Assembly (NCBI RefSeq): GCF_029433335.1
Contig: NZ_JAQTHX010000002.1
Coordinates: 1-64,000 of the forward strand
DNA length: 64,000 bases
Origin: Bifidobacterium sp. ESL0745
GTDB taxonomy: Bacteria > Actinomycetota > Actinomycetes > Actinomycetales > Bifidobacteriaceae
Direction of reading: 5' to 3'
In this document: positions 44,690-53,714 of the stretch, one piece after another
Position numbering within the stretch: the stretch's first letter is position 1
Layout of the letters: the number at the start of each line of letters is the position of its first letter
Position numbers and translations under genes: made by a program
The notes under the pieces: generated by a model
Told to the model about the DNA's origin: nothing
Database searches by the model: none
What the model saw: the letters and a program-made list of their open reading frames with translations, nothing else

Positions 44690-45187
44690 CTACTGCTTAC
44701 CGGCCGATTCGCGTTTGGCGGCGAAGGCTGCGTTCACCTCTTCGGCGGTGGGCCTGGGGGCACCGGGCTTGCACACCGACATATAGGTCATGAATTCCTG
44801 TGAAAGATCAACGAATTCACGGGTACGGCGCTCCCCCATCTGCGAGAAGATCCAGCGGATAACCGAATCAATGTCGTCGCGGTCGCGCTTGGCCTGCTCG
44901 GTGCCTTTCGGCGTCAGCGAGACCAGGATATTGCGTCGGTCATGGTCATCGATTTTCCGCGTGACATAGCCCTTTTTCTCCATGGCACCGAGCAGCGCCG
45001 AAATCCTGCCGGAACTGGCGTGCAAGGCCTCGGCGAGCCGCGAAGGGGTCTGGGTGCCGTGCTTGAGCAGGTGCCGCAGCACGAATGGTTCGCCTTTGCC
45101 TGCGCCTTCGACCTGATGCCACATGGCCGATTTGTTGCTGTGCACCTCGTCACGCAGCACCTGCAGCGCTTCCTGTTCAAATCCCAT
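44690..45187 (-). CDS. MarR-family transcriptional regulator
   Basis: The 165-residue winged-helix protein has a central HTH (GTQTPSRLAEALHASSGRISALLGAMEKKGYVTRKIDDHDRR-type sequence, residues ~55-95) with the basic wing RKIDDHDRRNILVSLTPKG. MarR proteins repress nearby efflux genes and release DNA on binding small phenolic or drug-like ligands. It is the first gene of a MarR-ABC-ABC unit, so it probably controls itself and the exporter. A small inverted repeat lies upstream at 45240-45254. ATG 45187 has a weak GGAACGG. Confidence 0.9.
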   Translation of the reverse strand: MGFEQEALQVLRDEVHSNKSAMWHQVEGAGKGEPFVLRHLLKHGTQTPSRLAEALHASSGRISALLGAMEKKGYVTRKIDDHDRRNILVSLTPKGTEQAKRDRDDIDSVIRWIFSQMGERRTREFVDLSQEFMTYMSVCKPGAPRPTAEEVNAAFAAKRESAGKQ

Positions 45188-45239
45188 GACCGTTCCGTTT
45201 CTCTGGTTCGTGCGTACGCAATACTAACACCCATCAATA

Positions 45240-45254
45240 ACTAACACTATTAGT
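45240..45254. promoter_or_regulatory. Candidate MarR operator
   Basis: ACTAA-CACTA-TTAGT, with another half ACTAAC at 45223-45228, lies 53 bp before the MarR start in an AT-rich promoter region. Palindrome size and place fit a MarR site. Confidence 0.45.
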
Positions 45255-45563
45255 ATTTTACTAAAAGTGAAGAACACCATATCTTTTATATTTTTTGTAA
45301 GAATTCGACAGCAATAAAAGACATCTGTAATAACCAGCAACGTTATATAAGAGCCTTCGCGGAACGAGAGCAACAATACACGTCCAAAACCTGCGTCAAA
45401 GCAATCTGCCACATGGCACATAACCCAGCATATAAGGTCACTTGCAATCAGAACGGCGAGATTGAAACTCTTGCTACGCCACTGCCAACGACTCCGGGCT
45501 TAGTCCCAGGCACACATTCCGACCTATGACCCGAAACCATGGCCCTTCCTGCCAAAAGGCAAT
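45255..45563. other. Intergenic region, no gene seen
   Basis: AT-rich at its left end (45255-45350), of mixed composition after that. No ORF with a ribosome site, no repeat and no RNA gene was recognised. It lies between the promoter of the MarR operon and the end of the next minus-strand gene. Confidence 0.4.
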
Positions 45564-45595
45564 AAAAACCGTCCGCTGCATAAAGCAACGGACGG
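45564..45595 (-). terminator. Terminator of the small RHH-like gene
   Basis: On the minus strand CCGTCCGTTGC pairs with GCAGCGGACGG (45595-45569) around TTTAT and is followed by TTTTTATT. Confidence 0.85.
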
Positions 45596-45650
45596 CAGGC
45601 GCCTACGCTATTCAGAAGCGCTAACGCGAAGAAGTTTTGATAAACCTCAA

Positions 45651-45854
45651 TCAGGCCTTTGCAGCCGGACGAAGATCAGCGTGATGGCGCTTCAGATACT
45701 CGCCAACAGCTTCGCGAATGAGCGCGGAAGGACGAATCTCCTCATCAGCCGCACCCGAAAGAACCCAGTCAGCCAACTCTGACGTCGCCCGAACGCACCA
45801 CGTACGCTCCTGAAGCTGACGAACTCCATGCTGTGCCTTAACTGCCTTAGCCAT
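45651..45854 (-). CDS. Small ribbon-helix-helix-like DNA-binding protein
   Basis: The 67-residue protein starts at ATG 45854, six bases after GGAGG. The stretch ERTWCVRATSELADWVLSGAADEEIRPSALIREAVGEYLKRH resembles the strand-helix-helix fold of RHH regulators and antitoxins (strand TWCVRAT, then PSALIREAVGEYL). No toxin gene adjoins it, so it may be a lone regulator. The upstream region has two good palindromes (45970-45981 and 46001-46019) that could be its own operators. It ends at a strong terminator. Confidence 0.7.
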   Translation of the reverse strand: MAKAVKAQHGVRQLQERTWCVRATSELADWVLSGAADEEIRPSALIREAVGEYLKRHHADLRPAAKA

Positions 45855-45969
45855 TTCCTACCTCCGTTTTTCGTGACAATCTGTGTTACAGATAGCTTTA
45901 TTGTATCACCTTTCCAGAATACCGGAACGGCTTTCGATTCATTTGTGAACCAGCTATCATTGCACAAAC

Positions 45970-46019
45970 TACATCAATGTAAAAATTTCTTACATCAATA
46001 CTGTATTAAGGTAATACAG
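45970..46019. promoter_or_regulatory. Two palindromes upstream of the RHH-like gene
   Basis: TACAT-CA-ATGTA (45970-45981) and CTGTATTA-AGG-TAATACAG (46001-46019) are perfect inverted repeats about 115-165 bp before the gene start. The 45855-46186 gap is strongly AT-rich and otherwise has no gene. Confidence 0.55.
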
Positions 46020-46186
46020 ATTTTTCGTTTGTCAATCCGTATTTCAAGTTTTTACTATGTTTTTCACAATTAGTTTTGGATAACTTGTATCACAAAACCG
46101 ATATTTACAACGAATCCGACCCTTACAAATCTGCTTAAAACCTTTCAATACCGTTTCAAGCCTGTAGTGGAACCGGCACAAATACG

Positions 46187-46249
46187 AAACTGTCGGCTTA
46201 ATCAAACGTTACACAGAAAATATGTTTGATGCGGCCGACAGTTTTTATT
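46187..46249. terminator. Long hairpin after the CycA-like permease
   Basis: AAACTGTCGGC (46187-46197) pairs with GCCGACAGTTT (46234-46244), with extra pairing inside (ATCAAAC/GTTTGAT). The T run is on the plus strand; the minus-strand tail is weaker. Confidence 0.65.
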
Positions 46250-47815
46250 TCAGACTAAAAGCTCAGCTTGCTTCCCACGGTAGTGAATCAGGCTATATCC
46301 GCCGAACGCAACCAGCCAGATCAACCCCGAGACGGCAGAACCGCGAGTATCAGCGGAAATGAATAACGTGCAATAAATAAACACGAAAAAGAGAATCGTC
46401 AGCGTATTCGTGAACTTGTACGCCGGCATCACGAAGCCGTCCGGGTCGAAATCGGCGGACTGACGGTAACGCTGGTGGGCGATCATCGTCAGGATATAGA
46501 CGAAGAGGATCACCGCGCTGGACGCCGAGGAGAAGAGCACGAAAACATTGGAAATCTTGGGAATCGCGTTGATAATCGGCGAAAGCAGGATAAAGCAGGC
46601 GGAAACCACGATGGCGCGCGCCGGAACCCTGTGCGAGGAGACGACCCCGACCTTGCGGATGATGGGCGACTTGGAGACCTCGGCCAGCTGGAAGAGGTGA
46701 CGGCCCGCGGAATACAGTAGCGAGTTGAGCGCGGAGGACGCGGCGGTGATGACCACGAAGAAGACCAGCGCCGAAGCCCAGTTGAGGCCCGCGTATTGGA
46801 AGACCATGATAAACGGGGAGGCGAATGAGCCGTCCTTGTTCGGCTTGAACGTGCGCCACGGAACGATGAGCATGATGGCGATAAGCGCGCCGACGTAGAA
46901 GATCAGGATTCGCATGATAATCTCATTGATGGCCTTGGGCAACACCTTGCGTGGGTTCTTGGTCTCGGAGACGGTGACACCGACGAACTCGATCATTTCG
47001 TAGGCGAAGAAGACCATCTGGAAGCTCATCAGGAAGGCCATCCAGCCGTTCGGAGCCATCGAAAGCCCGTTGAAGATATTGTCGAATCCGGCGTGGCCAG
47101 CGGGGCTTGGGTGATCGAGGCCGTGGATTTGGACGGACGGATAGTGGTAACCGATGACGACCATCACCACGGCGGTGGCGATCAACGCGACGATCAGGGT
47201 GATCTTGATCATCGAGAACCAGAACTCCGTCTCGCCGAACGCCTTGACCGCAATCAGGTTGATGGTTACAAGGACCGCGAGGAAGCAGATCTCGACGAGC
47301 CACTGCCAATGGCGCAGATCGAAGCCGAAGGTATCGAAGAACGTAACGAAATACGTGCCGACGGCGGTGATCTCGGTCAAGCCCAGGAGCACAAGGACGA
47401 TCCAGTAGGTCCAGCCGGCGAAATGGCCCCAGCCTGCGCCGAGATAGCGACCGATGAAGTTGATGAACGTATGCTGGTCCGGATCGTGATACATCAGCTC
47501 GCCGATGGCGCGCATCAACAGGAACATCATCACGCCGACGAGGATGTAGACGAGGATGATGCTCGGGCCGGTCAGCGCGATGGACTTGCCGGAACCAAGG
47601 AAGAGGCCGGTGCCGATCGTACCGCCGATAGCAATGAACTGGACATGACGGTTACTCAGGCCACGCTCAAGTTGGTTGGTCTTCTCGCCGACGCTGCCGC
47701 CATTCGGTTTGGACGCATCCGCCGAACCTGCCACCTTTGCCGACGCGCCGTTCGCAGCTTTGAGATCGGCATTGGCATTGGTTGTGGCATTGCTGCCTTC
47801 ATCAATTTTTGTCAT
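46250..47815 (-). CDS. APC-family amino acid permease (CycA-like)
   Basis: This 521-residue membrane protein has 12 helices. The N-terminal core motif SNRHVQFIAIGGTIGTGLFLGSGK and the stretches RAIGELMYHDPD and FGETEFWFSMIKI match the AAT subgroup close to CycA (D-serine/D-alanine/glycine) and related permeases. It imports amino acids with protons. About 55 polar Ala/Ser/Asn-rich residues precede the core. I chose ATG 47815, three bases after AAGGGAAG. It is divergent from the lysine-type permease at 48738 across a long intergenic region. Exact substrate not certain. Confidence 0.88.
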   Translation of the reverse strand: MTKIDEGSNATTNANADLKAANGASAKVAGSADASKPNGGSVGEKTNQLERGLSNRHVQFIAIGGTIGTGLFLGSGKSIALTGPSIILVYILVGVMMFLLMRAIGELMYHDPDQHTFINFIGRYLGAGWGHFAGWTYWIVLVLLGLTEITAVGTYFVTFFDTFGFDLRHWQWLVEICFLAVLVTINLIAVKAFGETEFWFSMIKITLIVALIATAVVMVVIGYHYPSVQIHGLDHPSPAGHAGFDNIFNGLSMAPNGWMAFLMSFQMVFFAYEMIEFVGVTVSETKNPRKVLPKAINEIIMRILIFYVGALIAIMLIVPWRTFKPNKDGSFASPFIMVFQYAGLNWASALVFFVVITAASSALNSLLYSAGRHLFQLAEVSKSPIIRKVGVVSSHRVPARAIVVSACFILLSPIINAIPKISNVFVLFSSASSAVILFVYILTMIAHQRYRQSADFDPDGFVMPAYKFTNTLTILFFVFIYCTLFISADTRGSAVSGLIWLVAFGGYSLIHYRGKQAELLV

Positions 47816-48465
47816 GATCTTCCCTTCATGTCTTGCTGCAAACTCGCGCAATAGTGAATAGCGTACGCTGCAGGAGATAACAGTAAGGTTTCAATGGCCG
47901 CTTTATGGAATTTGTCGCATAAAAAACGCTAACAAATAATAGAAAATATCGAAAATAATTAAACAGAATTTAGTAAGCTACCTAACATTTCGCCATTTGT
48001 CACTTATTTTTAGGGCTCATTGCGAAAGTTTTAATACGTGTCTCATAAAGTGACCCTTGCAGCATTGGAATGGCCATTTGTATCACGTTACAGGCAAACC
48101 GAAAGTCTCGTCACAGATGATTTAGACACATAACAATAAGGTCACGTTAGTTGCGTCGAAAACCGCTTGCGGACGAAAACAGAAATACAGTGAATCGAAA
48201 ACGAAACAAACGAAATGCGAGCGAATCAGAAAACAGAAACGCTAGCGGAAGCGGCAATGCCCTTGCCAAATACCGAGCCCATTAACGCAAATATCCTTTT
48301 ACCCCCTTACACTTCGAGACGTTGGGGAAATTTTCAAACGAACCGCGCATTCAACCGCCAGTCACGGTCAAACGGTCTACAGATTCATTCCCATCGAAAG
48401 TTATCGTACCAAAGGATGCGATACGCAATACACGAGCAGGGAATCCCGTGAAAGAGGAGCGCCAC
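47816..48465. other. Long divergent intergenic region between the two permease operons
   Basis: About 650 bp, AT-rich from 47900 to 48010. The word CCATTTGT occurs twice (around 47992 and 48073), and TTGCGGACGAA (about 48164) matches the degenerate repeat at 38205 in inverted form. No gene or clear terminator. It probably holds both operon promoters. Confidence 0.4.
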
Positions 48466-48741
48466 ATGACCAGTCAGTCGGGCACAACAACAGGCAGCAG
48501 CATCAGCGGTGAGATCGGCTGCAGTTCAGATGCAAGCAATGCGTTCGGCAGCGGCGCGCACACAATATCAAGCCGATTCAACGCTGTTAACGACGTCGAT
48601 TGGAGCAATCGCCAAAGTGCACACATCGGCGTCCCCGGCAATGGCAACGGACGAAAAGCAAACAGCGGAAGCGGCTACAACTCCGGCAACATCGCGGCGG
48701 CAACGGCAAAACTCACTCTTTCAACGGCGGTCGAAGCATGA
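48466..48741 (+). CDS. Low-complexity 91-residue ORF coupled to the lysine-type permease
   Basis: The ATG at 48466 follows AGGAG by six bases, the best ribosome site in the region. The product (MTSQSGTTTGSSISGEIG...) is rich in Ser, Gly, Asn and Ala with no known domain or membrane segment. Its stop TGA (48739-48741) overlaps the permease ATG at 48738 as ATGA. The permease itself has only a weak site, so it may depend on translation of this ORF. It could be a regulatory leader ORF or a chance frame; a frameshifted permease N-terminus is less likely because the permease core is complete. Confidence 0.5.
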   Translation: MTSQSGTTTGSSISGEIGCSSDASNAFGSGAHTISSRFNAVNDVDWSNRQSAHIGVPGNGNGRKANSGSGYNSGNIAAATAKLTLSTAVEA

Positions 48742-50261
48742 GCAACAGCACTTCCAACAGCAACAACGGCAACAGCAAGTCCGCGAAACCGGACGGCGGG
48801 GTAGTCCGAAAACTCAAGACTCGTCACATCTCGATGATCGCACTCGGCGGGTGCATCGGCACCGGCCTGTTCATGACCTCAGGCGGCACCATCGCCAAGG
48901 CCGGGCCAGGCGGCGGGCTTGTGGCTTACGCGGCCATGGGCATCATGATCTATTTTTTGATGACCAGCCTCGGCGAACTCGCCACGAACATGCCCGTCTC
49001 CGGTTCGTTTTCAGTGTATAGCACCAAATACGTGGACCCGGCGCTGGGCTTCGCAATGGGTTGGGACTACTGGCTCAACTGGGCCATCGCCGGCGCCACC
49101 GACATCTCGACCGCCGCGCTTTTGATGCAGTATTGGTTCCCGAAATCGCCGGGCTGGGTGTGGAGCCTGACCATGCTCGTCATCATCTTCTGCCTCAACG
49201 CCTTCGTGGTCTCCGCGTTCGGCGAGACGGAATTCTGGCTGGCGCTGATCAAAGTGGTCACCATCGTCATCTTCATCGTCATCGGCCTGATGATGATCTG
49301 CGGCATCATGTTCCAACCGGCCATCGGCTTGAAGAACTTCACCTACAAAGGCGGCCCGTTCATCGGCGGCTTCCCCGCCATCATGGCGGTCTTCCTCATC
49401 GCCGGCTACTCGTTCCAAGGCACCGAAGTCGTAGGAGTGACCGCGGGCGAATCCGAGAACCCAAGCCAAGCGGTGCCGAAGGCCATCAACAACGTCTTCT
49501 GGCGCATCGTGCTCTTCTATCTGCTTTCGATATTCGTCATCGCGGCGATCATCCCCTACACCGACCCGCACCTGCTCGGCGCTTCCGATACGAATGTCGC
49601 CATGTCGCCGTTCACCATCGTCTTCGAAAAAGCCGGACTGGCTGGAGCCGCAAGCATCATGAACGCCGTCGTGCTGACCTCCATCCTCTCCGCCGTCAAC
49701 ACCGGTGCCTATGCCTCAAGCCGCATGCTCTACGGCATGGCGAAGGACGGCTACGCGCCGAAGTTCCTGGGGACCACCACCAAACGTGGCGTCCCGCTGG
49801 CGGCGCTGATCACCACGCTTTGCATCGAGGCGCTGGCATTTTCGTCCAGCATTTTCGGACCGAAATTCTATATGTGGCTGGTCACGGCGACTGGTCTGAC
49901 CGGCTTCATCTCATGGATCGGCATCGCGCTGAGCCACTTCCGCTTCCGCCGTGCGTTCAAGCTGCAGGGCCACAAGCTTTCGGAACTGAAGTACCACGCC
50001 AAACTCTTCCCGCTCGGCCCGGTCCTCGCCATCGTGCTCTGCCTGGTGGTGATGTGTGGGCAGGATATTCCGGCCTTCGTCTCCGGCAATTGGGGCGAGA
50101 TCCTGATGACCTATTTCAGCGTCATTTTGGTCGCCGCCCTCTATTTCGGCTACAAATTCACCCACCATACCCACATCGTCAAACTGGCGGATATGGACGT
50201 CTCCTCCGCGCGCCCGGAGGTGCTGAAGCGGCAAAAGGAACCGACATCGACAGGCAAGTAA
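48738..50261 (+). CDS. APC-family permease (lysine permease LysP-like)
   Basis: The 507-residue membrane protein has 12 helices. Its motifs follow E. coli LysP closely: RHISMIALGGCIGTGLFMTSGG, YFLMTSLGELATNMPVSGSF, WFPKSPGWVWS, FGETEFWLALIKVVT, GYSFQGTEVVGVTAGESENPS and FRRAFKLQGHKLSELKYHAKLFPLGP. Lysine uptake with protons is therefore likely, though not proved. A Ser/Asn-rich stretch of ~22 residues precedes the core. Its ATG overlaps the stop of the upstream 91-residue ORF (ATGA), suggesting coupling. No terminator is obvious before the DUF4143 promoter array. Confidence 0.9.
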   Translation: MSNSTSNSNNGNSKSAKPDGGVVRKLKTRHISMIALGGCIGTGLFMTSGGTIAKAGPGGGLVAYAAMGIMIYFLMTSLGELATNMPVSGSFSVYSTKYVDPALGFAMGWDYWLNWAIAGATDISTAALLMQYWFPKSPGWVWSLTMLVIIFCLNAFVVSAFGETEFWLALIKVVTIVIFIVIGLMMICGIMFQPAIGLKNFTYKGGPFIGGFPAIMAVFLIAGYSFQGTEVVGVTAGESENPSQAVPKAINNVFWRIVLFYLLSIFVIAAIIPYTDPHLLGASDTNVAMSPFTIVFEKAGLAGAASIMNAVVLTSILSAVNTGAYASSRMLYGMAKDGYAPKFLGTTTKRGVPLAALITTLCIEALAFSSSIFGPKFYMWLVTATGLTGFISWIGIALSHFRFRRAFKLQGHKLSELKYHAKLFPLGPVLAIVLCLVVMCGQDIPAFVSGNWGEILMTYFSVILVAALYFGYKFTHHTHIVKLADMDVSSARPEVLKRQKEPTSTGK

Positions 50262-50325
50262 CAGTTCATCCGCCAACGGAATTCCGCCGATCAATTGATT
50301 CTCACCATCTTAACCTCGAAAGTTC

Positions 50326-50460
50326 TGTCAGTCTACTGACAATTTCCGTCCAAAACTAAAAGTTTTGTCAATCAACTGATAACTTTTTAGATTTTAGTAA
50401 AAGTTGTCAATAGACTGATAGAACTTTCAATTTTCTGGTAAAGTTGTCAATAGACTGACA
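50326..50460 (+). repeat. Four palindromic iterons at ~40-bp spacing upstream of the DUF4143 ATPase
   Basis: Near-palindromes of the form TGTCARTnnACTGAYA begin at 50326, 50366, 50405 and 50445 (spacing 40, 39, 40). The first is perfect (TGTCAGT-CT-ACTGACA). The last two share GTTGTCAATAGACTGA. The final copy ends 17 bp before the ATG at 50478 and overlaps the expected promoter. They look like operator sites for cooperative binding. Confidence 0.85.
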
Positions 50461-50477
50461 GATTTGGAGCTGGAAAA

Positions 50478-51680
50478 ATGATTGATCGCCCTTATTATTT
50501 GGATTGGCTGGAACGCTGGCGCGACAAGGAACCCATCAAAGTAGTGACAGGAATGCGCCGCAGCGGCAAATCGAAGATACTCGAAATCTTCCGTGACCAT
50601 CTCGCCAACGACGGCGTCGATCCCAAGAACATCATCGCCATCAACTTCGAAAGCCTTGATGAAGCCTATCCAACCAAAGCCAAGCCACTATACGACTACA
50701 TCGTCAAGCGTCTGCAACCGGGTCAAAACTATATCTTTTTGGATGAAATCCAGCACGTCGAACATTTCGAGAAAGCCGTCGATGCACTGTATATCCGCAA
50801 AGATGCGGACATCTATATCACCGGTTCGAACGCGAAGCTACTTTCCAGCGAACTTGCGACGCTATTGACCGGCCGTTACGTCGAACTCAACATGTTCCCG
50901 CTTTCGTTCGCGGAATACCGCAGCACCAGGCCACAATCGGAGAGCACGGACCAATCGTTTGAACGCTATCTCACTTACGGCGGTCTGCCTTATATCACCT
51001 ACCTCGACGACGAACAGAGCATCGCCGACTATCTCGGAGGCGTGTTCAATACCATTCTCGTGAAAGACGTCGCGGTACGTCACCCGAAAATCGACATGCC
51101 AGCCTTCAACGAAGTCGCCGCGTTCCTGGCCGACAACGTCGGCAACATCACCTCGGTCAAAGGCATCGCGGACACAATGAAACAGGAGCATAGCGGCATT
51201 TCTCCCAACACCGTCCGCGAGTATATAGCCGCACTGTGCGAAAACTACCTGCTTTTCAGCGCCAGCCGCTATGACATCAAAGGCAAGGCCTATATGAAAA
51301 CGCTTGAGAAATACTATTTGGGCGACCCCGGCTTCAGATTCTGGTTCCTCGGCAAATCCAGCGGCGACACCGGCCATCGCATTGAAAACGTGATCTACCT
51401 CGAGCTGCTACGCCGTTACCGAACCGTGTCCATCGGCAAAATCGGAAACAGCGAAGTCGACTTCTGCGCCACGGGTGCCGACAGAGTCCACTATTTCCAG
51501 GTCTCACAGACCGTGATGGATAGCACCACCCTGACCCGCGAACTCACACCGCTGCAAAACATCGACGACAACCATCCCAAAACCTTGCTGACTCTGGATC
51601 GCATCGGCAACGGCGACCACGCCGGAATCAAACAGGAGAATCTGCTCGACTGGCTGCTAAACGGTCAGCATCGTCAGTAA
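50478..51680 (+). CDS. AAA ATPase with DUF4143 domain (COG1373)
   Basis: The 400-residue protein has Walker A TGMRRSGKSKILE near residues 26-38, Walker B YIFLDEIQHVEHFEKAVD near 88-105, sensor ITGSNAKLLSSELATLLTGRYVELNMFPLSFAEY near 115-148, and a C-terminal DUF4143 region with a nuclease-like stretch NVIYLELLRRYRTVSIGKIGNSEVDFCA. The family is common in anaerobic bacteria and archaea, often in several copies, and its function is unknown; links to DNA or to toxin-like behaviour are speculative. ATG 50478 follows GGAG. It stands alone, is preceded by four iterated palindromes, and is the intact counterpart of the broken gene at 9168-10497. Confidence 0.9.
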   Translation: MIDRPYYLDWLERWRDKEPIKVVTGMRRSGKSKILEIFRDHLANDGVDPKNIIAINFESLDEAYPTKAKPLYDYIVKRLQPGQNYIFLDEIQHVEHFEKAVDALYIRKDADIYITGSNAKLLSSELATLLTGRYVELNMFPLSFAEYRSTRPQSESTDQSFERYLTYGGLPYITYLDDEQSIADYLGGVFNTILVKDVAVRHPKIDMPAFNEVAAFLADNVGNITSVKGIADTMKQEHSGISPNTVREYIAALCENYLLFSASRYDIKGKAYMKTLEKYYLGDPGFRFWFLGKSSGDTGHRIENVIYLELLRRYRTVSIGKIGNSEVDFCATGADRVHYFQVSQTVMDSTTLTRELTPLQNIDDNHPKTLLTLDRIGNGDHAGIKQENLLDWLLNGQHRQ

Positions 51681-51742
51681 ATCAAAACTCGCTTCGACGG
51701 CTCACGAATCAATGATTCAAAACAGCTTAAGAACGGCATCTC

Positions 51743-52141
51743 CTACTCAGCGAAGTCGGCGGGAACCGGGGCGGCGGCTTTGTCGGCGTCGGACTGCTTT
51801 TGCTCGTAGGTCGCGGAAACCGTCTGCGGGTCCTCCGTCACTATGGTTTCGGTATTCAGGGCCTTGAACGCCGCGAACGCACCGAACGCGAAGAGAACGA
51901 AAATAGCAGCCCAACTGATGGCGTGCTTCCACCATGCGATGCCATGGGAAGCGCTCCGCTCGCTTGCCGCGGCTTCGTTTTCGTCGACGAAGTCGTACTC
52001 GTCGGCAAAGCTATCGTGTTTCCTTGCGAAGATACCCCGTTTGCCTTTGGGGTTAACGTTTTTGCCTGCAAAACCACCCTGCTTGCCCGCGAAGTGAGTG
52101 TACTTGCTGATTTCGTTGCTGATTTCGTTACCGATCATCAT
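51743..52141 (-). CDS. Small single-pass membrane protein, unknown function
   Basis: This 132-residue protein has a polar, basic N-terminal half (including FAGKQGGFAGKNVNPKGKR), an acidic stretch (DEYDFVDENEAA) and one membrane helix (WWKHAISWAAIFVLFAFGAFAAF), followed by a ~35-residue outer tail. Arrangement suggests the N-terminus inside. No known family recognised. The ATG at 52141 follows AAGGA with nine bases between; a TTG at 52150 is possible. It is convergent with the DUF4143 ATPase gene. The repeated NEIS and FAGK words suggest small internal duplications. Confidence 0.65.
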   Translation of the reverse strand: MMIGNEISNEISKYTHFAGKQGGFAGKNVNPKGKRGIFARKHDSFADEYDFVDENEAAASERSASHGIAWWKHAISWAAIFVLFAFGAFAAFKALNTETIVTEDPQTVSATYEQKQSDADKAAAPVPADFAE

Positions 52142-52543
52142 GGCTATCAATCCTTAGAACAATTTGCGCGTTGCCTCTTGTCGGCACTTTTCTGCCTTCT
52201 CGCGCTGATACAACTTTTTTGCAATGTCTAAGAAGCGTATCGCGATATCGCTTTCACGTTTTGTCTAGTTTTGCGCGAGGTGACACTTGTTTTCACGCGC
52301 TAACACTGATGCGGCTTCGCATCATTGCCGCCCGAATCATACAGGAGTATGGCTTCGGGACACGTCAAGACGGTCATTGCGTTCCGATTCCTTTTATTGT
52401 GTTTTGTTAAGTACGTCACACCATCATGACGCCATACACCGCAACGCGAGGTTCACACAACGAAACGGCATGGTTATCCAAAGCCATTGGACAAAGCATT
52501 TATCGGCGACAGACACGGATATTCAATCGGCCGGCAACTACAA
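52142..52543. other. Intergenic region, no gene seen
   Basis: About 400 bp without a convincing ORF. A palindrome GCGATATCGC lies near 52238, upstream of the 51743-52141 gene, within a larger AAGCG ... CGCTT arrangement that could be an operator. The rest shows nothing recognisable. Confidence 0.4.
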
Positions 52544-52587
52544 AACAAGGGTTGCCACCAGGGTAAACCCTTGTGACAACCCTTGTT
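52544..52587 (-). terminator. ilvC terminator
   Basis: Arms of 20 bases (52544-52563 and 52568-52587) pair with three mismatches around TAAA. On the minus strand the stem is followed by TTTTG. Confidence 0.85.
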
Positions 52588-52658
52588 TACAGCTCTCGAA
52601 CCCTCAGACCTGACGAGCGAAAACGCTCAGTCGGCCACAACGAGAACCTTCGGCAAGC

Positions 52659-53714
52659 TCACTTCTGGACCTGCGTGCGGGCGATGTCGCCGTTGAAGGA
52701 CTCGTTCTCGTCGGCGTCGGCCGACTTGCCCTTGAGCCAGGAGAACATCGAACGAAGCTTCGGGCCGACGGTCTCGATGCGTTCGTGGCTGTACTTCTGC
52801 TGCAGCTCCTTGAAGCGCGGAGCGCCCTTGGCCTGGTCGTCCATGAATTCCTTAGCGAACGAGCCGTCCTGAATGCGCTGAAGCTGATGCTCCATGTTGT
52901 GGCGGGTGTGCTCGTCGATGACGGTCGAAGTGAAGTCGCCGTACTGGGCGGTGTCGGAGCAGGACCAACGGGCCTTGTTCAAACCGCCTTCGTTCATCAG
53001 GTCGACGAGCATCTTCAGCTCGTGGCAGACCTCGAAGTAGGCGATCTCCGGCTGGTAGCCGGCATCGGTCAACACCTCGAAACCGGTCTCGACCAGGTGG
53101 TTGACGCCGCCCATGAGCACGTCCTGCTCACCGAAGAGGTCGGTCTCGGTCTCTTCCTTGAAGGTGGTCTTGATGGCGCCGGCGCGCAGAGCGCCCAGAG
53201 CCTTGGCATAGGCGAGGGTGATGGCCCAGCCGTCGCCCTTGTCGTCGTTCTCGCAGGCGACGACCACCGGCACGCCACGGCCGGCGACATACTCACGACG
53301 GACGATGTGGCCCGGTCCCTTCGGGGCGACCATGAAGGTCATGTGGCCCTTGCCCGGCTTAATGTAGCCGTAACGAATGTTGAAGCCGTGCGCGAAGGCG
53401 AGCGCCGCATCGGGCTTCATGTTGGGCTCGACCTCTTCCTTATAGATCGTGCCCTGATACTGATCAGGAGCCAGGAACATGATGATGTCCGCTTCCTTGA
53501 CCGCGTCGGCGACGGACTTCACTTCGAGGCCCTGCTCCTTGGCGTACTCAACGGACTTGGAGGTAGGCCGCAGGCCGACGACGACGTCCACACCGGAGTC
53601 GCGCAGGTTCAGCGCGTGCGCGTGACCTTGCGAACCGTAACCGATGATGCAGACCTTCTTGCCGTCGAGAACGGAGAGATCAGCGTCGTCTTCGTACCAG
53701 ATTTGTGCTGCCAT
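52659..53714 (-). CDS. ilvC: Ketol-acid reductoisomerase (NADP+)
   Basis: The 351-residue class I enzyme carries out the second step of valine, leucine and isoleucine synthesis: isomerisation and NADPH reduction of acetolactate or acetohydroxybutyrate. It has the Rossmann motif [18 protein letters not shown] near residue 25 and the metal/substrate-binding stretches [21 protein letters not shown] and [20 protein letters not shown] 53714 follows AAGGAG by eight bases. A further ~15 acidic/polar residues end the chain. It stands alone with its own terminator; the other ilv genes are not in the window. Confidence 0.95.
   Translation of the reverse strand: MAAQIWYEDDADLSVLDGKKVCIIGYGSQGHAHALNLRDSGVDVVVGLRPTSKSVEYAKEQGLEVKSVADAVKEADIIMFLAPDQYQGTIYKEEVEPNMKPDAALAFAHGFNIRYGYIKPGKGHMTFMVAPKGPGHIVRREYVAGRGVPVVVACENDDKGDGWAITLAYAKALGALRAGAIKTTFKEETETDLFGEQDVLMGGVNHLVETGFEVLTDAGYQPEIAYFEVCHELKMLVDLMNEGGLNKARWSCSDTAQYGDFTSTVIDEHTRHNMEHQLQRIQDGSFAKEFMDDQAKGAPRFKELQQKYSHERIETVGPKLRSMFSWLKGKSADADENESFNGDIARTQVQK

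Noticed and set aside
50326..50460. Possible short CRISPR array
   Set aside because: Repeats are only ~16 bp, imperfect and palindromic, with ~24-bp AT-rich gaps, and no cas gene is near. Operator iterons fit better.
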